Positions 62,301-64,000 of a stretch of DNA of 64,000 nt are shown here, piece after piece. The number at the start of each line of letters is the position of its first letter. The first letter of the stretch is position 1. Below the pieces are notes generated by a model that searched no databases, was not told the origin of the DNA, and saw nothing but the letters and a program-made list of their open reading frames with translations. A program made the translations under genes and the position numbers. Source of the stretch: Brachionus rotundiformis (Eukaryota > Rotifera > Eurotatoria > Ploima > Brachionidae). The DNA is taken from assembly GCA_016802295.1 (NCBI GenBank), contig JAESIW010000138.1, positions 2,518,897 to 2,582,896 of the forward strand. The letters are read 5' to 3'.

Positions 62301-64000
62301 AAAACAAAAAAGTTTGCTTAAAAAAATTTTATTTTTATTTGATTAAAATTTTGTATTATGCAATTGGGCTTTGGAAAATGAAGTGTAGTAATCTTTTTTC
62401 CTGACGGAATAGTACTTTTGTTTTAATTGTTCTTTTGTTCAATTTTTTATTAAGAAAAAAGTCGATTTTTGAAATTATTTTTATCTAGTTTGTTTAACAG
62501 GAAGCCTGATTGTTGGGTAAATGTTTGGTGCTTTTTGCCATTTTACCAATTAAGTCATATCTGGTGTCTGAGTGAAATTAATTTTAAAATATTGTAATGA
62601 TTGTTTATCATTTATTACGTAAAATATCAACATAAATTTAAATATTTTTTAAGTTGATATTTTATATTTTATAATCACTTTTGTTATTTGTATATCTTTA
62701 TTAAAAATTTGCATCCAAACCAAAGTGATTATTTATCTGCTCTCTTATCCCAGAGTTACGCCTCAAGTTAATTAATAAAATTAAATTTAAATTTAACACT
62801 TTCTTTATCTAAAACCACTTTTTTATTTTTCATTATTGGAAAAAAACCAAGACAATAATAAGAGAAAGTATATATGTTTTTATTTTCAATGAAATATTCA
62901 AATTTTTAAAAATCATCTTTTCTATCATTCGATTATTTTATTATAAAATTATTCACTTTTTTAAATATCCTTTGGCCAACGAAACCTTAGGCAATTTAAA
63001 ACGAATATAAATCTTTACTTTTTCAATAAATCAAATTAAAAATTTATCTATTTTAGTTATCATTTGGAGCCATTTAAAATGTTTAAATAGAATAACGAAT
63101 TTTTTATATCAAGTTTATCTAAGTTATTCACTGCTAATTGAAGAAGTTTATCTGATTTATTTTAAAATTTTGTTCTCATTACAAAGATCAATTAGCTTAG
63201 CAGAAGTTAAATTATTTTATTTTTATTTTCATTAAAAATTGATGTGATTATTAAATACTTAAGTGATATTTTAAGAATAAATGTTCTATAAATGAGGTTT
63301 CGAGAGTTTATGCAGAAATGCATAAAATGCACAAAATGAGGAAAAAATTATGCGCTTTGAAAATAAACCTTGCTTGACCTAACAGTTAAATATCAAAAAA
63401 TATGAATGAATGGATGAACGAAAACATGTTTTTTTTATGTATTGAAAAGAAAATATCGTAATAAATGAATATCTCAACCGGATCTTGAGTATCTTATCAG
63501 GTAAAATAAATCAAACCACAATGGGTTTTCCGTTAGTTTTTCTAAACCAAATATACCAATTACCTGACAATTGTTGAAAGAATAAAAGCATGCTTAAATA
63601 CAAAAATAGTTAGGTGAAATTAAAATTCATTTAAAATAAAATGAAGCTAATTAAATTAGCGCCAAAGGACGTAGATGAAATCCAAGCCGGAACCCGAATA
63701 ATAGGGCTTTAATTACAGAATGGCTTTCAGTAGTGCTGAATAGTACTAAATAAATGCATGGATCGTATTCTATGGGTAAACGTAAATTGAGATTTATAAA
63801 AAATTATATTCTATCTTTTTTAAAAGTATTCTATTAAAAGTTTTATAATTATTTTTTTCTCTAATTAAATAAATTGTTTTCAAATTTAGCTATTAATTTT
63901 GTCAGATGATAACTGATGGTACATAATTGACAATGTACACCATCATATTGTTCAAATACTTGAAACCAAAGTCTCTATTTTAATTTCCAATTTTGAAGTG
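59304..64000. other. Gene desert, right part
   Basis: AT-rich, without a supported gene. A frame at 60185-60397 opens with TTG and looks like chance. Two patches stand out. One is a CpG-containing, GC-richer block at about 61885-62100. The other is a short ATG frame at about 60929 (MDLEESRGHAKCCQK, then GTTAAG, a possible donor). A short CT-repeat lies near 61720-61730. Nothing could be assigned. Confidence 0.45.

Noticed and set aside
1..64000. CRISPR array, bacterial operon, phage or plasmid features
   Set aside because: The window is intron-bearing animal DNA. No regularly spaced repeats, cas-like genes or prokaryotic signals were seen.

Overview
The window is A+T-rich eukaryotic (animal) nuclear DNA, roughly three quarters A+T by eye. 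Coding exons are separated by short GT-AG introns, mostly 35-80 bp and at most about 0.7 kb. Gene content is metazoan: acetylcholinesterase, a rhodopsin-class GPCR, a Reeler-domain protein, KANSL1, LZTFL1, TBL2, PANK4 and others. The style of the genes (AT-rich, compact, divergent in sequence but normal in length) suits a small protostome, and a monogonont rotifer of the Brachionus type is my best guess. That guess is inference, not proof.

Layout. 0.6-0.9 kb: SEC61G, whose last codons sit beyond a 59-bp intron. 1.6-2.3 kb: a 5'-truncated, broken LINE. 6.1-8.2 kb: an intronless class A GPCR converging on a small Reeler-domain gene. 9.3-13.6 kb (minus): a Pro/Ile-rich cortical-type protein, then TBL2 in ten exons. 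14.8-18.8 kb (plus): ERAL1 and PITHD1, 133 bp apart. 19.3-27.2 kb (minus): two tandem paralogous KANSL1-like genes with the PEHE domain. 29.3-30.2 kb: an unassigned intronless ORF. 31.3-33.5 kb (minus): acetylcholinesterase, with a probable alternative last exon. 37.7-39.1 kb (minus): TDP2. 39.9-40.3 kb: a MITE-like DNA transposon flanked by TA. 41.6-42.7 kb: TFIIS. 43.1-49.0 kb (plus): PANK4, ARL2 and LZTFL1. 49-64 kb: no gene I can support, only a few less AT-rich islands.

How the genes relate. Most are housekeeping genes: ER translocation and ER membrane (SEC61G, TBL2), mitochondrial ribosome assembly (ERAL1), transcription and chromatin (TFIIS, two KANSL1-like), topoisomerase-adduct repair (TDP2), coenzyme A metabolism (PANK4), and tubulin/cilium biology (ARL2, LZTFL1). 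Two same-strand pairs with very short gaps (ERAL1-PITHD1, ARL2-LZTFL1) have an AG acceptor at or next to the downstream ATG, as expected for trans-spliced operons.

All three N gaps (25.0, 35.8 and 58.5 kb) are flanked by near-identical direct copies of 98-322 bp. This looks like unmerged allelic contig ends, not biology, so the gap lengths should not be trusted. Exon joins below were read by eye from frame continuity, splice dinucleotides and recalled family sequences; no alignment was run.
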